From: Phycisphaeraceae bacterium
GTDB taxonomy: Bacteria > Planctomycetota > Phycisphaerae > Phycisphaerales > UBA1924
Direction: 5' to 3'
Assembly: GCA_019636515.1 (NCBI GenBank)
Contig: JAHBXI010000003.1
Coordinates: 248,001 to 312,000, forward strand
Length of the DNA stretch: 64,000 nt
The notes beneath the pieces were generated by a model, which saw only the letters and a list, made by a program, of their open reading frames with translations, was not told where the DNA came from and did no database searches. The position numbers and the translations under genes were made by a program. Positions 32,524 to 41,635 of the stretch are shown here, in pieces. Position 1 is the stretch's first letter, and each line of letters begins with the position of its first letter.

Positions 32524-33501
32524 TCACTTGGCGTTCATGCGGTCTATCGCGACCATCGCCGCCCCGAAGACCCCCGCGTGGTCCATTAGTTGGCTCTCGA
32601 CGACCTCGACTTTCTTGCAGCGGTCGGGGAAGGCGTACCGGCGTGTGTAGCGTTTCACCATTTCGACCCACGGCGTTCCGAGGGCCTCGGTCAGCCCGCC
32701 TCCCAGCACGACCCGCTCAAGCGAAAGAAGCGTGACGCCGTTGGAGATGGCGACGCCCAGAAGGTGCGCGGTCTCTTCGATGACCTCGACCGTGAGTTCG
32801 TCTTTTCGGCGGAAGGCCTCGGCGATGGTCTTGGACTTGATCCCTTCGATGTCCCCCTCGGCGAGTTTGACGAGGATGCTCTTGCGGTTCGACCGGATGA
32901 GCCGAACAAGGCGGTCGACGACGGCGGTGCGAGAGCAGTTGTGCTCGAGGGAACGGCTTCCGGGCGGGTTGCCGGGGAGGATAAGGGTGTGGCCGATCTC
33001 TCCGGCGGTCATGAAGTGCCCGTAGTGGAGGGAGTTGTTCAGGATCAACCCGCCCCCGATGCCCGTCCCGACCCAGACGCCCAGCAGGTGCTTGCTGCCG
33101 ACGCCCGCCCCCAGCCGGTATTCCCCGTAGACGGCGACGTTGACGTCGTTGTCGAGAAAAACGGGAATGCCCAGGCGCTTGGACAGGATTTCGGCGATCG
33201 GGATGTTGTCCCAGCGCAGGTTGACGGCCTCAAGAACGACCCCCTCGATGGGATCGACGGCTCCCGGGGCGCCGATGCCAAGCGCCACCAGGTCCCGAAG
33301 CGTGATCCCCGCCGCGGCGCAGGCCTCTTCCACGCCGGATATCAGCCGCGTGACAATCGCGTCCAAACCCTCGTCGGATTTGGTCTTACGCTTGGATTCT
33401 CCCAGCAGTTCCCGCTCGGGCGAGACCACGCCGATCTGCATGTTGGTTCCGCCCAGATCGACCCCGACGACCGGACCTTTTGACGACTTGGCTGGGGGCA
33501 T
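32524..33501 (-). CDS. ROK-family sugar kinase (glucokinase-like), zinc motif absent
   Basis: The 325-residue cytoplasmic kinase shows the phosphate-1 loop VVGVDLGGTNMQIGV, DNDVNVAVYGE with the catalytic Asp, GVWVGTGIGGGLI and EIGH, then an adenosine motif VVLGGGL. Most ROK proteins have a CxCGxxGCxE zinc cluster after EIGH; here the stretch reads PPGSRSLEHNCSRTAV with no such cluster. Glucose is the likeliest substrate by family. A ribosome-site-like GGGAG lies about 7-11 nt before the ATG at 33501, and TACACT (33528-33533, minus strand) is a -10 candidate. It is divergent from the PAS histidine kinase. Confidence 0.85.
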   Translation of the reverse strand: MPPAKSSKGPVVGVDLGGTNMQIGVVSPERELLGESKRKTKSDEGLDAIVTRLISGVEEACAAAGITLRDLVALGIGAPGAVDPIEGVVLEAVNLRWDNIPIAEILSKRLGIPVFLDNDVNVAVYGEYRLGAGVGSKHLLGVWVGTGIGGGLILNNSLHYGHFMTAGEIGHTLILPGNPPGSRSLEHNCSRTAVVDRLVRLIRSNRKSILVKLAEGDIEGIKSKTIAEAFRRKDELTVEVIEETAHLLGVAISNGVTLLSLERVVLGGGLTEALGTPWVEMVKRYTRRYAFPDRCKKVEVVESQLMDHAGVFGAAMVAIDRMNAK

Positions 33502-33625
33502 GGAGGTTCTCCCGACGGGCGGCAGTGTAGCGAGGATCCGATTGAATCCATTTCCCGCCAAGGGTGTCGTGTTCGGGTGGGGCCTGCCTCGGGCGACCGG
33601 CGCCGTTGATTTGGCGAGTTGCCCG

Positions 33626-33655
33626 TTGCATTCCCCGGACGGGGTTCGATACCAT
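33626..33655 (+). promoter_or_regulatory. Promoter candidate TTGCAT-N18-TACCAT
   Basis: TTGCAT (33626-33631) and TACCAT (33650-33655), 18 nt apart, predict transcription from about 33662. That gives a leader of about 20 nt containing GGAG before the histidine kinase ATG at 33683. Confidence 0.5.
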
Positions 33656-33682
33656 GGGGCGATCGGATCGACTGGAGTTCGC

Positions 33683-34942
33683 ATGAACGAACGTCGAGCC
33701 AGCACGGGTGAGGAATCTGCCCGTCCTCCGTCGGGTGAGTGGCCGGAACGTGCCGACGCGGCGGCTTCACCGGGAGTTGACCGCGACCAGGCCACTCGAC
33801 TGATTCGATTGATGCAGCAGACCGAGCACCTGGCGCGCGTCGGCGGGTGGGAACTGGATTTCACGAGCGGTTCGCTGTTCTGGACCGACGAGACGCACCG
33901 GATCCACGAGACCGACCCGCGGACGTTCACGCCCACGCTCGAATCGGCGCTGGCCTTTTACGCGCCAGGGTCGCGCGAGGTCATCACCCAGGCCGTCGGT
34001 CACGCCCAGGTTGCCGGCACCGGGTGGGACCTTGAACTCGAAATCGTCACGCGGACGGGGCGGATGATCAGCGTGCGGGCGACGGGCCAGGTCATGATGT
34101 CGGGCGGGAAACCCCAGCGGGCCTACGGGGCGTTCCAGGACATCACCGAGCGCCGAAGGCTCGAGCATCAACTGATGGCCGCGGCCCGAATGGAGAGCAT
34201 CGGGCGGCTTGCCGGGCACATCGCTCACGATTTCAACAACTGGATCACCGCGATCATCGGGTACGCGGAGTTGGCCGGGCAAGGGGCGCGGCCAGGCTCA
34301 CCGGAGCGCGAGGCAATCGACCGGATCCGGGAGGCGGCCCAGCACGCGACGACGCTGACGGGTCAACTGCTCTCGCTCTCTCGACCGATGCCCGCCGAGA
34401 CCTCGGTGGTGGACCTCAACGAACTGTTCCAGACGATGATGCCCCTGTTCAAGGGCGTGATCGGCGGGGCGGCGACGATCCGCGCCAACTTTGCGCCCGG
34501 CTCCCTGAAGGCCCGCGTGAGCGCTTCGCAGTTCCGCCAGGTCCTGCTCAACCTGGTGCTCAACGCCCGTGACGCGATGAACGGAAGGGGAACGATCGAG
34601 ATCCGCACCGAAAGGCGTCGGCACGAGATGCCCCTGGTCGCGGCGGCATCGGTCGGCCCGCCCACGGGAGACTGCGTCTCCTTCAGCGTCTCGGACACGG
34701 GCGAGGGAATGACGCCGGAGATCCTCGACCGGATCTTCGAGCCGTTCTTCACGACCAAGCCCGGAGGGAAGGGGACGGGACTGGGCCTGGCGACGTGCTA
34801 CGCGATGGTCAAGGCCAGCGGGGGGCACATCGAGGCCACCAGTGTCCCCGGGCAGGGATCGGTCTTTACGGTCACGCTGCCGGCGATCAAGACCCCGCGG
34901 GCGGATTCCCCGGTCGGCGCTGAGGCGGCACCCAGCGCGTAA
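33683..34942 (+). CDS. Soluble PAS-sensor histidine kinase
   Basis: The 419-residue protein has no membrane helix. A PAS_3-like domain (about 50-165: [20 protein letters not shown]...[16 protein letters not shown]) is followed by the phosphoacceptor helix [17 protein letters not shown], the N-box [22 protein letters not shown], the F-box FEPFFTTK and [14 protein letters not shown]. The partner regulator is not next to it, so it is an orphan kinase in this window. The H-box (AHDFNN) resembles that of the hybrid kinase at 12.8 kb, so the two may be related paralogues. Its final residues are a short Pro/Ala tail. Confidence 0.92.
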   Translation: MNERRASTGEESARPPSGEWPERADAAASPGVDRDQATRLIRLMQQTEHLARVGGWELDFTSGSLFWTDETHRIHETDPRTFTPTLESALAFYAPGSREVITQAVGHAQVAGTGWDLELEIVTRTGRMISVRATGQVMMSGGKPQRAYGAFQDITERRRLEHQLMAAARMESIGRLAGHIAHDFNNWITAIIGYAELAGQGARPGSPEREAIDRIREAAQHATTLTGQLLSLSRPMPAETSVVDLNELFQTMMPLFKGVIGGAATIRANFAPGSLKARVSASQFRQVLLNLVLNARDAMNGRGTIEIRTERRRHEMPLVAAASVGPPTGDCVSFSVSDTGEGMTPEILDRIFEPFFTTKPGGKGTGLGLATCYAMVKASGGHIEATSVPGQGSVFTVTLPAIKTPRADSPVGAEAAPSA

Positions 34943-35033
34943 AGGGGCCATCGAGCGACCAAGCGGGTCCGCGCCCGATGCTCCTGAGGGGATCGGCGAG
35001 CCGCGCGCGGCTATGCTCGCGTATGCTGCGCCC

Positions 35034-36665
35034 ATGAGGCATGCGATTCCCCTCGCGTTCATTCTCGGGTTGCCGCTCTTGGCGGGTGCATCGTCTGGCG
35101 CCATGTCGAGTGGCAAGGCCGTGTGTGAATCCACTCTGGCATCTCCAAGGGCATCCCAGGCCGCACCCCCGCCGGTGTCCCGCCAAGTCCCCCCCGCGAC
35201 CCACGCGGCGAACACCCCTGCCCCTCGCGCCGATCAGTTCTGGATCGACCGCCACGCGCTGGGTAAGGCGCGTGCCCGGGAAGCATCCCTCAGGGGCGAC
35301 GTTGATGTGGTCTTCCTGGGAGATTCGATCACGCAGGGATGGGAGGGCGAGGGTCGGCAGGCCTGGGATGATGCGTTCTCCGGGCGCGTCGTGGACGGCC
35401 TCCCAACACCCCGCGGACTCAACCTGGGCATCAGCGCCGACCGGACCGAGCACGTGCTCTACCGGGTGCTCGACGGGACCCTGGACCCGCTCGCGGCCCC
35501 TTCGAGCGGACGCCCCCCGCGCCTGGCCGTCATCATGATCGGCACCAACAACAGCCACGGCGATCAGTACACCGCGCGGCAGATCGCCGACGGGATCGTG
35601 GCCGTGACGCGAGCGGTTCAATCGCGACTGCCGGGGATCCGGGTTCTGCTTCTGAACATCTTTCCCCGTAATGTGAACAAGGACGCCCAGCGAGCCAAGG
35701 TCGAGGCCGCGAGCGAACTGGCGTGGTCCGACCTGGAAAGCGACTCCTCGATCCGCCGCATGGACCTGGGCGGGTTGTTCACGTCGCCCGACGGCGTTCT
35801 TGATCTCGAACTGATGCCCGACGCCCTGCACCTGTCCGCTCGCGGCTACCGCGTTTGGGCGTCGGCGATCGAGCCCGCCATCAAGCAGGCGATCCGAACC
35901 GGGCCTTCACCCTGGGGCACGGCCGTGGTGGACCTGCGAGAACGCATGCGGGCGCGGGGCATCCCCGTCAGGCAGCAGGGAAGCCGGGACGCGGACACGG
36001 TCTTTGCATTCACCGCCGCCCTCGAGTACGCCGCGGCCGGCGCGGCCCGGGAGGGCGAACCCGCCCCGGATTTTTCCGAGCAGTACCTGATGTGGGCGGC
36101 CAATCAGGCGACGGGCGGCTCACGGTCCAGGACCGGCGGCTTTGGTCCCGAGGCGCTCGCCGCCGGGCTGCGAGACTGGGGCGTGTGCGATGAAGCGCGG
36201 ATGCCCTACGTCGCCCGGGACGAGGCGATCGCCGAGCCGGATGATGCGGCCAAAGCGCAGGGGCGATCGCGCGCGCGATTCACCGTCGAGACTCTCACGC
36301 ACGGGACCACGACCGGCGGGTTCACCCCGGAAGTTCTTGCCGCGGCCACCCGCTCGCTCGATGATGGCAGGCCGGTGGTCGCGGTCTTCGGGTGGCCATC
36401 GGGCAAGCAGGATGAGGCGATGCCCGATGATCACCGCACGCCGATCGGCGAGGGGATCGGCGAGGGGATCGACGCCGCCAGCCGGCGCCTCTCCGGCGCG
36501 CTGTTGGTCGGGTACGGGCTTGACGCGGACCACCCCGGCAAGGGGTACTTCATCGCCCGCTTGGCGAGAGGCGAGTGGTTCGGGGAGGATGGCGATGCGG
36601 CTATCTCCTTTGAATACGCCCGGGAATACGGGATGGGGCTGTACACGGTGAAGCAAGAGCCTTGA
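35034..36665 (+). CDS. Secreted SGNH hydrolase fused to a degenerate papain-like (C1) domain
   Basis: The 543-residue protein has a signal peptide (about 1-20) and a Pro/Ala linker. The SGNH/GDSL esterase domain has nucleophile Ser98 in FLGDSITQGW, GTNN, and Asp263/His266 in DALHLSARGYRVWA. A second domain (about 300-540) aligns by eye with papain-like peptidases: VRQQGSRDADTVFAFTAALEY for the active-site helix, SEQYLMWAAN, a LLVGYG strand and a GYFIARL...WFGEDG end. The catalytic Cys is Asp321, the His position near 487-488 is Ser-Gly, and the NSW Asn position (about 506-510) is missing. The first domain should act on O-acyl groups of glycans; the second may only bind. ATG 35034 has TATGCT 6 nt upstream (35022-35027). 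Confidence 0.8.
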   Translation: MRHAIPLAFILGLPLLAGASSGAMSSGKAVCESTLASPRASQAAPPPVSRQVPPATHAANTPAPRADQFWIDRHALGKARAREASLRGDVDVVFLGDSITQGWEGEGRQAWDDAFSGRVVDGLPTPRGLNLGISADRTEHVLYRVLDGTLDPLAAPSSGRPPRLAVIMIGTNNSHGDQYTARQIADGIVAVTRAVQSRLPGIRVLLLNIFPRNVNKDAQRAKVEAASELAWSDLESDSSIRRMDLGGLFTSPDGVLDLELMPDALHLSARGYRVWASAIEPAIKQAIRTGPSPWGTAVVDLRERMRARGIPVRQQGSRDADTVFAFTAALEYAAAGAAREGEPAPDFSEQYLMWAANQATGGSRSRTGGFGPEALAAGLRDWGVCDEARMPYVARDEAIAEPDDAAKAQGRSRARFTVETLTHGTTTGGFTPEVLAAATRSLDDGRPVVAVFGWPSGKQDEAMPDDHRTPIGEGIGEGIDAASRRLSGALLVGYGLDADHPGKGYFIARLARGEWFGEDGDAAISFEYAREYGMGLYTVKQEP

Positions 36666-36730
36666 ATCCAGGCGTCGCCCGCATCGTCCACCGTCGATAA
36701 ACATCCCGGCACACGGCACACCCGCGTGCG

Positions 36731-36754
36731 AGCCCCGCCTTCGCGGGGCTTTTT
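36731..36754 (+). terminator. Rho-independent terminator after the SGNH fusion gene
   Basis: AGCCCCGC (36731-36738), loop CTTC, GCGGGGCT (36743-36750) and then TTTT. This is the clearest intrinsic terminator in the window, with an 8-bp perfect stem. It lies 66 nt after the stop. Confidence 0.88.
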
Positions 36755-36870
36755 CGCGCGCTTTGGCGGGGGCCGTGCGAATCCTCGCCTCGCGATACGC
36801 CGCTTGAGCCGTGGCCACGCCGCTACCCTTGCGGCAGGTCAGGTCTTCAGGCAAGCCAGGCCCGCCACCG

Positions 36871-38157
36871 ATGCCACCCGCCGCCGTTCTTGCCGTGCCC
36901 ACCAACGACCAGGCGGATCACCCGCGGCGATTGATGCGGCTGCGCCCCATGCCGGTCATGCACGTGCCCGCGGCGGTCTTCATCCTGACCACGCTGCTCC
37001 TGCCGGTCGGCGCCATCAACGGGCAGAACAACCTCCTGTTCTGGATCTTCGGCCTGGCGATCGCCACCCTCGTGGCGTCGGGAACGATCGGGGCCTGGAC
37101 CATGGCCAGCCTGGTGGTTGAACGCGACCCCGTATCCCCCGTGCATGTCGGGGAGGTTACGAGGATCACCTACCGGATCACCAACCGCAGCCGTGTGCTT
37201 CCAGCCTTTGCCGTCTCGATCTCCGAACTCTCCCGCCGTCCCTGGATGCCCCGGTCATCACGGCGTCCGGACCCGACGTGGGATGGGAAACTCTCCCGCG
37301 GCGTGGCGTTCGCGGAGTTCATTCCCTGCCGGGGGACGGTGGTGGTTCACGCCCTGGTCGCGGGCATCGGACGGGGGATGGCTCGGCTCGACACGGCGGA
37401 GGTCTGGACGACCTTCCCGTTCGGCCTGTCACGCAAGACCATTCTGATGGCCCGGGAGCAGGCCGTCCTGGTGCGTCCACGGGCGGCGCGGCTCTCACCA
37501 TCGGCGGCGTCGATGCTCTCCGCGCTGCTTCGAGGCGAAAACCAGGGCGCTTCGACGCACTCGGGAACCGGCGATGAGTTCCACAGTTTGAGAGACCACT
37601 CCGATGGAGATCCGCCCGGCGCGATCGCGTGGAAACGGACGGCGACGACCGGGCGCCTCCTGGTTCGGCAGAACGCCCGGATGCTCAACCGCCGCGTCAT
37701 GATCGGGATCGCGGACCTGAGCCGGGTGACGCCGGCCGAAGCCGAACGAACAATCGCCGCGGCGGCGGGGCTGGTCGCCGCGGCGGCGGGGCTGGGGCTT
37801 CTGGTGGGTCTGCTTGGCACCGCGACCCGTGACCCGCTCCCCCCCCGGCTTGGCTCGCGTCCGCTCGAAGAGGTATTCGATGCGCTGGCAAGGCTCGACC
37901 CGTCCTCGGAAGGGCCGCCACTCCCGCCGCCGGGGGGCGTGCGATCCCACTTGACGCTGATCCTTGACCCGGCCCGCGGGCCGTGGGGCGACGGATCGGC
38001 CCGGGTGCTCGCCCCCGGCGACGTGCTCACTCCCGGCACGGGCGAATCAGGGATGCGGGCCGTGCGCCGCGGACTCGCCGGGCGAGTTCTGGACACGCTC
38101 GCCTCGCTCCTGCCGGTCTCCGAGCCCGACGGGGCGTTGAAGGGGGGTGGTCGATGA
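36871..38157 (+). CDS. DUF58-domain membrane protein
   Basis: The 428-residue protein has two N-terminal helices (about 33-75), an extracytoplasmic beta-rich segment, and the DUF58 block GDEFHSLRDHSDGDPPGAIAWKRTATTGRLLVRQ, matching the GxExxxLRxYxxGDxxRxIxW consensus. DUF58 proteins usually occur with a MoxR ATPase and a transglutaminase-like TgpA protein. Here TgpA overlaps its stop by 4 nt, but no MoxR gene is adjacent. ATG 36871 is preferred because TACCCT (36824-36829) upstream would place transcription after the in-frame GTG at 36811. Confidence 0.82.
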   Translation: MPPAAVLAVPTNDQADHPRRLMRLRPMPVMHVPAAVFILTTLLLPVGAINGQNNLLFWIFGLAIATLVASGTIGAWTMASLVVERDPVSPVHVGEVTRITYRITNRSRVLPAFAVSISELSRRPWMPRSSRRPDPTWDGKLSRGVAFAEFIPCRGTVVVHALVAGIGRGMARLDTAEVWTTFPFGLSRKTILMAREQAVLVRPRAARLSPSAASMLSALLRGENQGASTHSGTGDEFHSLRDHSDGDPPGAIAWKRTATTGRLLVRQNARMLNRRVMIGIADLSRVTPAEAERTIAAAAGLVAAAAGLGLLVGLLGTATRDPLPPRLGSRPLEEVFDALARLDPSSEGPPLPPPGGVRSHLTLILDPARGPWGDGSARVLAPGDVLTPGTGESGMRAVRRGLAGRVLDTLASLLPVSEPDGALKGGGR

Positions 38158-40382
38158 AGATCCCGACCAACTGGAAAACCCCCGCCCTGCTTCTGACCCT
38201 GCTGGCGATCGCCGCGTACTGCTTTGCCAACGACCTGGCTCCGCTGCTGGTGGCGTCGTGGGCGGTCGCGCTGACCGGGTGGTGGCACAGCGAGCGATCG
38301 GGCGGACGGGGCCTGCCCCGCTGGTCGGTGCTTTCGATGGTGCTGGGCGTCGTGCTCTGGACGTTCTTCCGCGCCAACACGCAGCGGATCGACGTGACGA
38401 TCTTCGGTGAGTTCCTGACGCTGGTGCTCCTGGTCAAGACCTGGGACCGCAAGGGGGCGCGCGACGTCGGACAGTTGATCGCGATGTCGATCTTCCTGAT
38501 CATCGGGGCCATCCTCGACAACAACAGCCTCGTGGTCGGGTTGATCGTCCTGATCTCCATGCCGCTGACCGCGTGGGCGGTGATGGCGCTGCAGGTGGGC
38601 GGAGGAACCGAGTCCGCCGAGTCACGCGGTCGCAGCGCGATGGCCACGGCTCGCTCGGCGGCGGGGGATGAGCCGACGGGCGAAGGTCAGCCGAGGGCCA
38701 TGCCCAGGCTGACCGAGGCGGCGGCTCGAACGCTCACCCCGCTCGCGGCGGCCGCGACGATCGCGGCGTTCTTCATCGCGCTGGGCGTTTTCCTGGTGAT
38801 GCCCCGCGGCCTGGCGGCCAGCCAGTGGGGATCCTGGGCTCGGGTCACGCACCAGATGCAGACCGGCTTCACGCAGGATGTCGAACTCGGCCGCGCGGGG
38901 CTGCTCACCGAGTCGCCGCGCGTGGTCCTGGAGGCGGCGTTCTCCGACGAGAGCGGGGCGTCGATCGGCGGGGAGGAGCGGGTCTACTACCTCCGCGGCG
39001 CCGTTCTTGGCTCCTACCAGCGAGGCCGCTGGGTCGCGTCGGGCCCGTCGGGCTCGGTGGTCAAGCCGCTGGTCGATCCCTCGCGCGACCGCGTGATCAT
39101 CCAGGACATTGACCTGCGCGAGTCGCACGCCAACAAGCGCACCCCGCTCTTTGCGGTCTGGTGCAACAAGGTCATCAACGCTCACAACGAGTCGATCATC
39201 AACACCGGCCCGGGACAGGTGTGGTACCGCGAAGCCGGGCGCGGCGGCTCGCTTCGATACCGTGTCACCTCCGTCGAGCCTGCCCTCTCGTCCGCGGGGG
39301 TGGATCGGTCCCAGATTGCCTCGTTCCCGTCGGAGGTCGTCCGGGAATACGCCCTCGGGCTGGTTGAACGGGGCGGCTTCGAGCCAGACCCACAGCGCCG
39401 CCCGCCCGCCGACGACGCCTCGGTCGCCAGGATCCTCACCAGTCACCTGCGAGGGAACTTCGAATACACCACCATGATCGCCAGCCCCGACGCCGGCCAG
39501 GATCCCATCGAGTGGTTCCTGACGGTTGAGCGCCGGGGGCACTGCGAGTACTTCGCCTCGGCCCTGGCCGCGATGTGCCAGGCGGTGGGCATCAACGCCC
39601 GCGTCGTGGCCGGGTACATCGCCACCGAGTTCGACGAGTCAAGGGGCGTGTACACCGTCCGCGAGAGCAACGCCCACGCCTGGGCCGAGGTCGAGGTCGC
39701 CCGCGGCATCTGGATCACGCACGACCCGACCCCGCCCGTGGCCCTCATGAACGCCCACGCCGCCAGGCCTTCCTGGCGAGCCAGGATCTCCCGATACCTC
39801 GACTCCCTCAACGACGCCTGGACCAACAGCGTCGTCATGTTCGACAACCAGAAGCAACACCGCATCTTTGACGCCGGGAGTTCGCGATCGTCGTGGATCG
39901 AGTCGCTTACCCGCCGCGCCGCCGATGACTTCCGCGAGACACGCGGACGCTCGATCATCAAGTACGTCCTGGCCGCCGCCGCCATCCTCCTGGCCGCCGC
40001 CGGGCTTTCCGTCGCCGCCATCCGCGCCGCCGCAAGCCTGGGCGTTCGACTCCGCCGCCAACGGCCGGCCGTCGGATCCGACCCGGAAATGCTCGCCATG
40101 CTCCGCGACGCCGCCTTCTACGACCAGGCCCTCGACGTGCTGGCCGGCGCGGGGCTTGCCCGACCAGTCGGCACCCCCGCCATCGACCACGCCCGCTCGC
40201 TCGCCACGATCGACGCCGACCTGGCCAGCACCTTCGAGCGAATCGCCACTTTGTACTACCGGCCACGGTTCGGGCGTCGTCCCCTGACTCCCTCCGAAAC
40301 CGCCGAGGCCTCCGCCCTGGTTGTCCGTCTGCGCGGGCTGGTCGCGGGGTGGCCGCCCACCCCGGCGCGGACCAGGCAATGA
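38154..40382 (+). CDS. TgpA-like transglutaminase-domain membrane protein (DUF3488)
   Basis: The 742-residue protein has about six N-terminal helices (1-215), a periplasmic transglutaminase core with Cys464 (RRGHCEYFASA), His508 (NAHAWAEVE) and Asp524 (THDPTPP), a further helix near 600-625 and a cytoplasmic C-terminal DUF4129-like region. The catalytic triad is intact. TgpA proteins are thought to act on periplasmic proteins or peptidoglycan-linked substrates. It is coupled to the DUF58 gene by ATGA overlap. Confidence 0.88.
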   Translation: MKIPTNWKTPALLLTLLAIAAYCFANDLAPLLVASWAVALTGWWHSERSGGRGLPRWSVLSMVLGVVLWTFFRANTQRIDVTIFGEFLTLVLLVKTWDRKGARDVGQLIAMSIFLIIGAILDNNSLVVGLIVLISMPLTAWAVMALQVGGGTESAESRGRSAMATARSAAGDEPTGEGQPRAMPRLTEAAARTLTPLAAAATIAAFFIALGVFLVMPRGLAASQWGSWARVTHQMQTGFTQDVELGRAGLLTESPRVVLEAAFSDESGASIGGEERVYYLRGAVLGSYQRGRWVASGPSGSVVKPLVDPSRDRVIIQDIDLRESHANKRTPLFAVWCNKVINAHNESIINTGPGQVWYREAGRGGSLRYRVTSVEPALSSAGVDRSQIASFPSEVVREYALGLVERGGFEPDPQRRPPADDASVARILTSHLRGNFEYTTMIASPDAGQDPIEWFLTVERRGHCEYFASALAAMCQAVGINARVVAGYIATEFDESRGVYTVRESNAHAWAEVEVARGIWITHDPTPPVALMNAHAARPSWRARISRYLDSLNDAWTNSVVMFDNQKQHRIFDAGSSRSSWIESLTRRAADDFRETRGRSIIKYVLAAAAILLAAAGLSVAAIRAAASLGVRLRRQRPAVGSDPEMLAMLRDAAFYDQALDVLAGAGLARPVGTPAIDHARSLATIDADLASTFERIATLYYRPRFGRRPLTPSETAEASALVVRLRGLVAGWPPTPARTRQ

Positions 40383-40410
40383 CAACGCCGGGCCATCGCG
40401 CTGCCGGGCT

Positions 40411-40974
40411 TCACACGGCCGCGGGGGATCCCGCCACAAGGGCGAGAAGGTCCGACGGCGACGAGTGCATGTGAACCTGGCGCCGATGATTGAGCCGCAG
40501 GAACCCTTCCGAGGCCGCGTGGTCAAGGTACGACATGATCGGTTCGTAGTACCCGGCCACGTTCAGAAGGCCGACCGGCTTGTCGTGGATCCCCAGTTGC
40601 GCGAGCGTCAGCACGTCGAAGAGTTCATCGAGCGTCCCCAGTCCTCCGGGCAGCGCGATGAACGCGTCGGCGAACGTCGCCATCATCATTTTTCGTTCGT
40701 GCATCGTGTGAACCACGTGCAGCGACGACAGGCCCTTGTGGGCCAGTTCCTTGTCCATCAGGAACTGCGTGATCACCCCGACCGCCCGGCCTCCCCGGCC
40801 GAGCACCGAGTTTGCCAGCGCCCCCATCAGCCCCTTCCCGCCGCCCCCGTAGATCAACTCGATGCCGTGCTCGACCAGCAGGCGGCCCATCTCCACCGTG
40901 GACTCCACGTACTCGGCCCTGGCGCCATCCGCCGCCGCACAGAACACGCACACACGCTTGATCGGTCGTCCCAT
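40411..40974 (-). CDS. LOG-family nucleotide phosphoribohydrolase-like protein
   Basis: The 187-residue protein shows the LOG signature: GGGGKGLMGALANS near the N-terminus and PGGLGTLDELFDVLT (the PGGxGTxxE active site with Glu). Family enzymes split nucleoside monophosphates (AMP or cytokinin nucleotides) into base and ribose phosphate; the bacterial role is often unclear. ATG 40974 has TACCCT (40981-40986, minus strand) exactly 6 nt upstream. It lies downstream of the DUF456 gene on the same strand (64 nt) and converges with the TgpA-like gene. Confidence 0.92.
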   Translation of the reverse strand: MGRPIKRVCVFCAAADGARAEYVESTVEMGRLLVEHGIELIYGGGGKGLMGALANSVLGRGGRAVGVITQFLMDKELAHKGLSSLHVVHTMHERKMMMATFADAFIALPGGLGTLDELFDVLTLAQLGIHDKPVGLLNVAGYYEPIMSYLDHAASEGFLRLNHRRQVHMHSSPSDLLALVAGSPAAV

Positions 40975-41038
40975 GCCCGAAGGGTACGCCCGGTGCGAAC
41001 CGTTCCGTGCGCGCCCCACCCCCCCCGATTCCACGCGT

Positions 41039-41545
41039 TCACGGCACGAACACGGCGACACACAGCACGGCACCGATGGCCACCGCCCCGATGGTCTTGA
41101 TGAGGAGCCCGGCCGCGCGCCCGGCCGCCGCCCCGCCCGCGACCTTCGTCGATCCCTTCCACGTTCCAGAGGCGATCCCACGCTCCGCGGCCAGCGCCCC
41201 AAGACCCGCCCCCACGATCGCCCCGACCACGGTCCCGATCGGAGGGACGAACGGCGTGCCCGCGACCGCCCCGATCAGCGCTCCCACGATCGATCCGACC
41301 GCCGATGACCGGGAACCCCCCGTCGTGCGCGCGCCCACCGCACAGGCCGCGAACTCCGCCGCCTCGGCAAGCAACGCGATCGCCACGCACGCCCCGATCG
41401 TCCACCAACTCATCAACCCCGGCTGCCAGAGCGTACACGCCGCCGCCGCCGCGATCATCACCCATATCCCCGGCAGGGTCAGCAGCGTCAGCGCCACCCC
41501 CGTCAGGGACATCAGCACCACGATCGCGGCCGCCAGGTAGTGCAT
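41039..41545 (-). CDS. DUF456-domain membrane protein
   Basis: The 168-residue hydrophobic protein has four to five helices with glycine-zipper stretches (VGSIVGALIGAVAGTPFVPPIGTVVGAIVGAGLGAL), the hallmark of DUF456. The function is unknown. It is probably cotranscribed with the LOG gene downstream. Confidence 0.85.
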   Translation of the reverse strand: MHYLAAAIVVLMSLTGVALTLLTLPGIWVMIAAAAACTLWQPGLMSWWTIGACVAIALLAEAAEFAACAVGARTTGGSRSSAVGSIVGALIGAVAGTPFVPPIGTVVGAIVGAGLGALAAERGIASGTWKGSTKVAGGAAAGRAAGLLIKTIGAVAIGAVLCVAVFVP

Positions 41546-41635
41546 ACGGCGGATTATTGGGAATGCGCCGCCGCCGCGTTCAGCGTGATGCCACGCGGCC
41601 GGTCCAGACCGTCCATGCCGGCGCCACGCCCGAGA

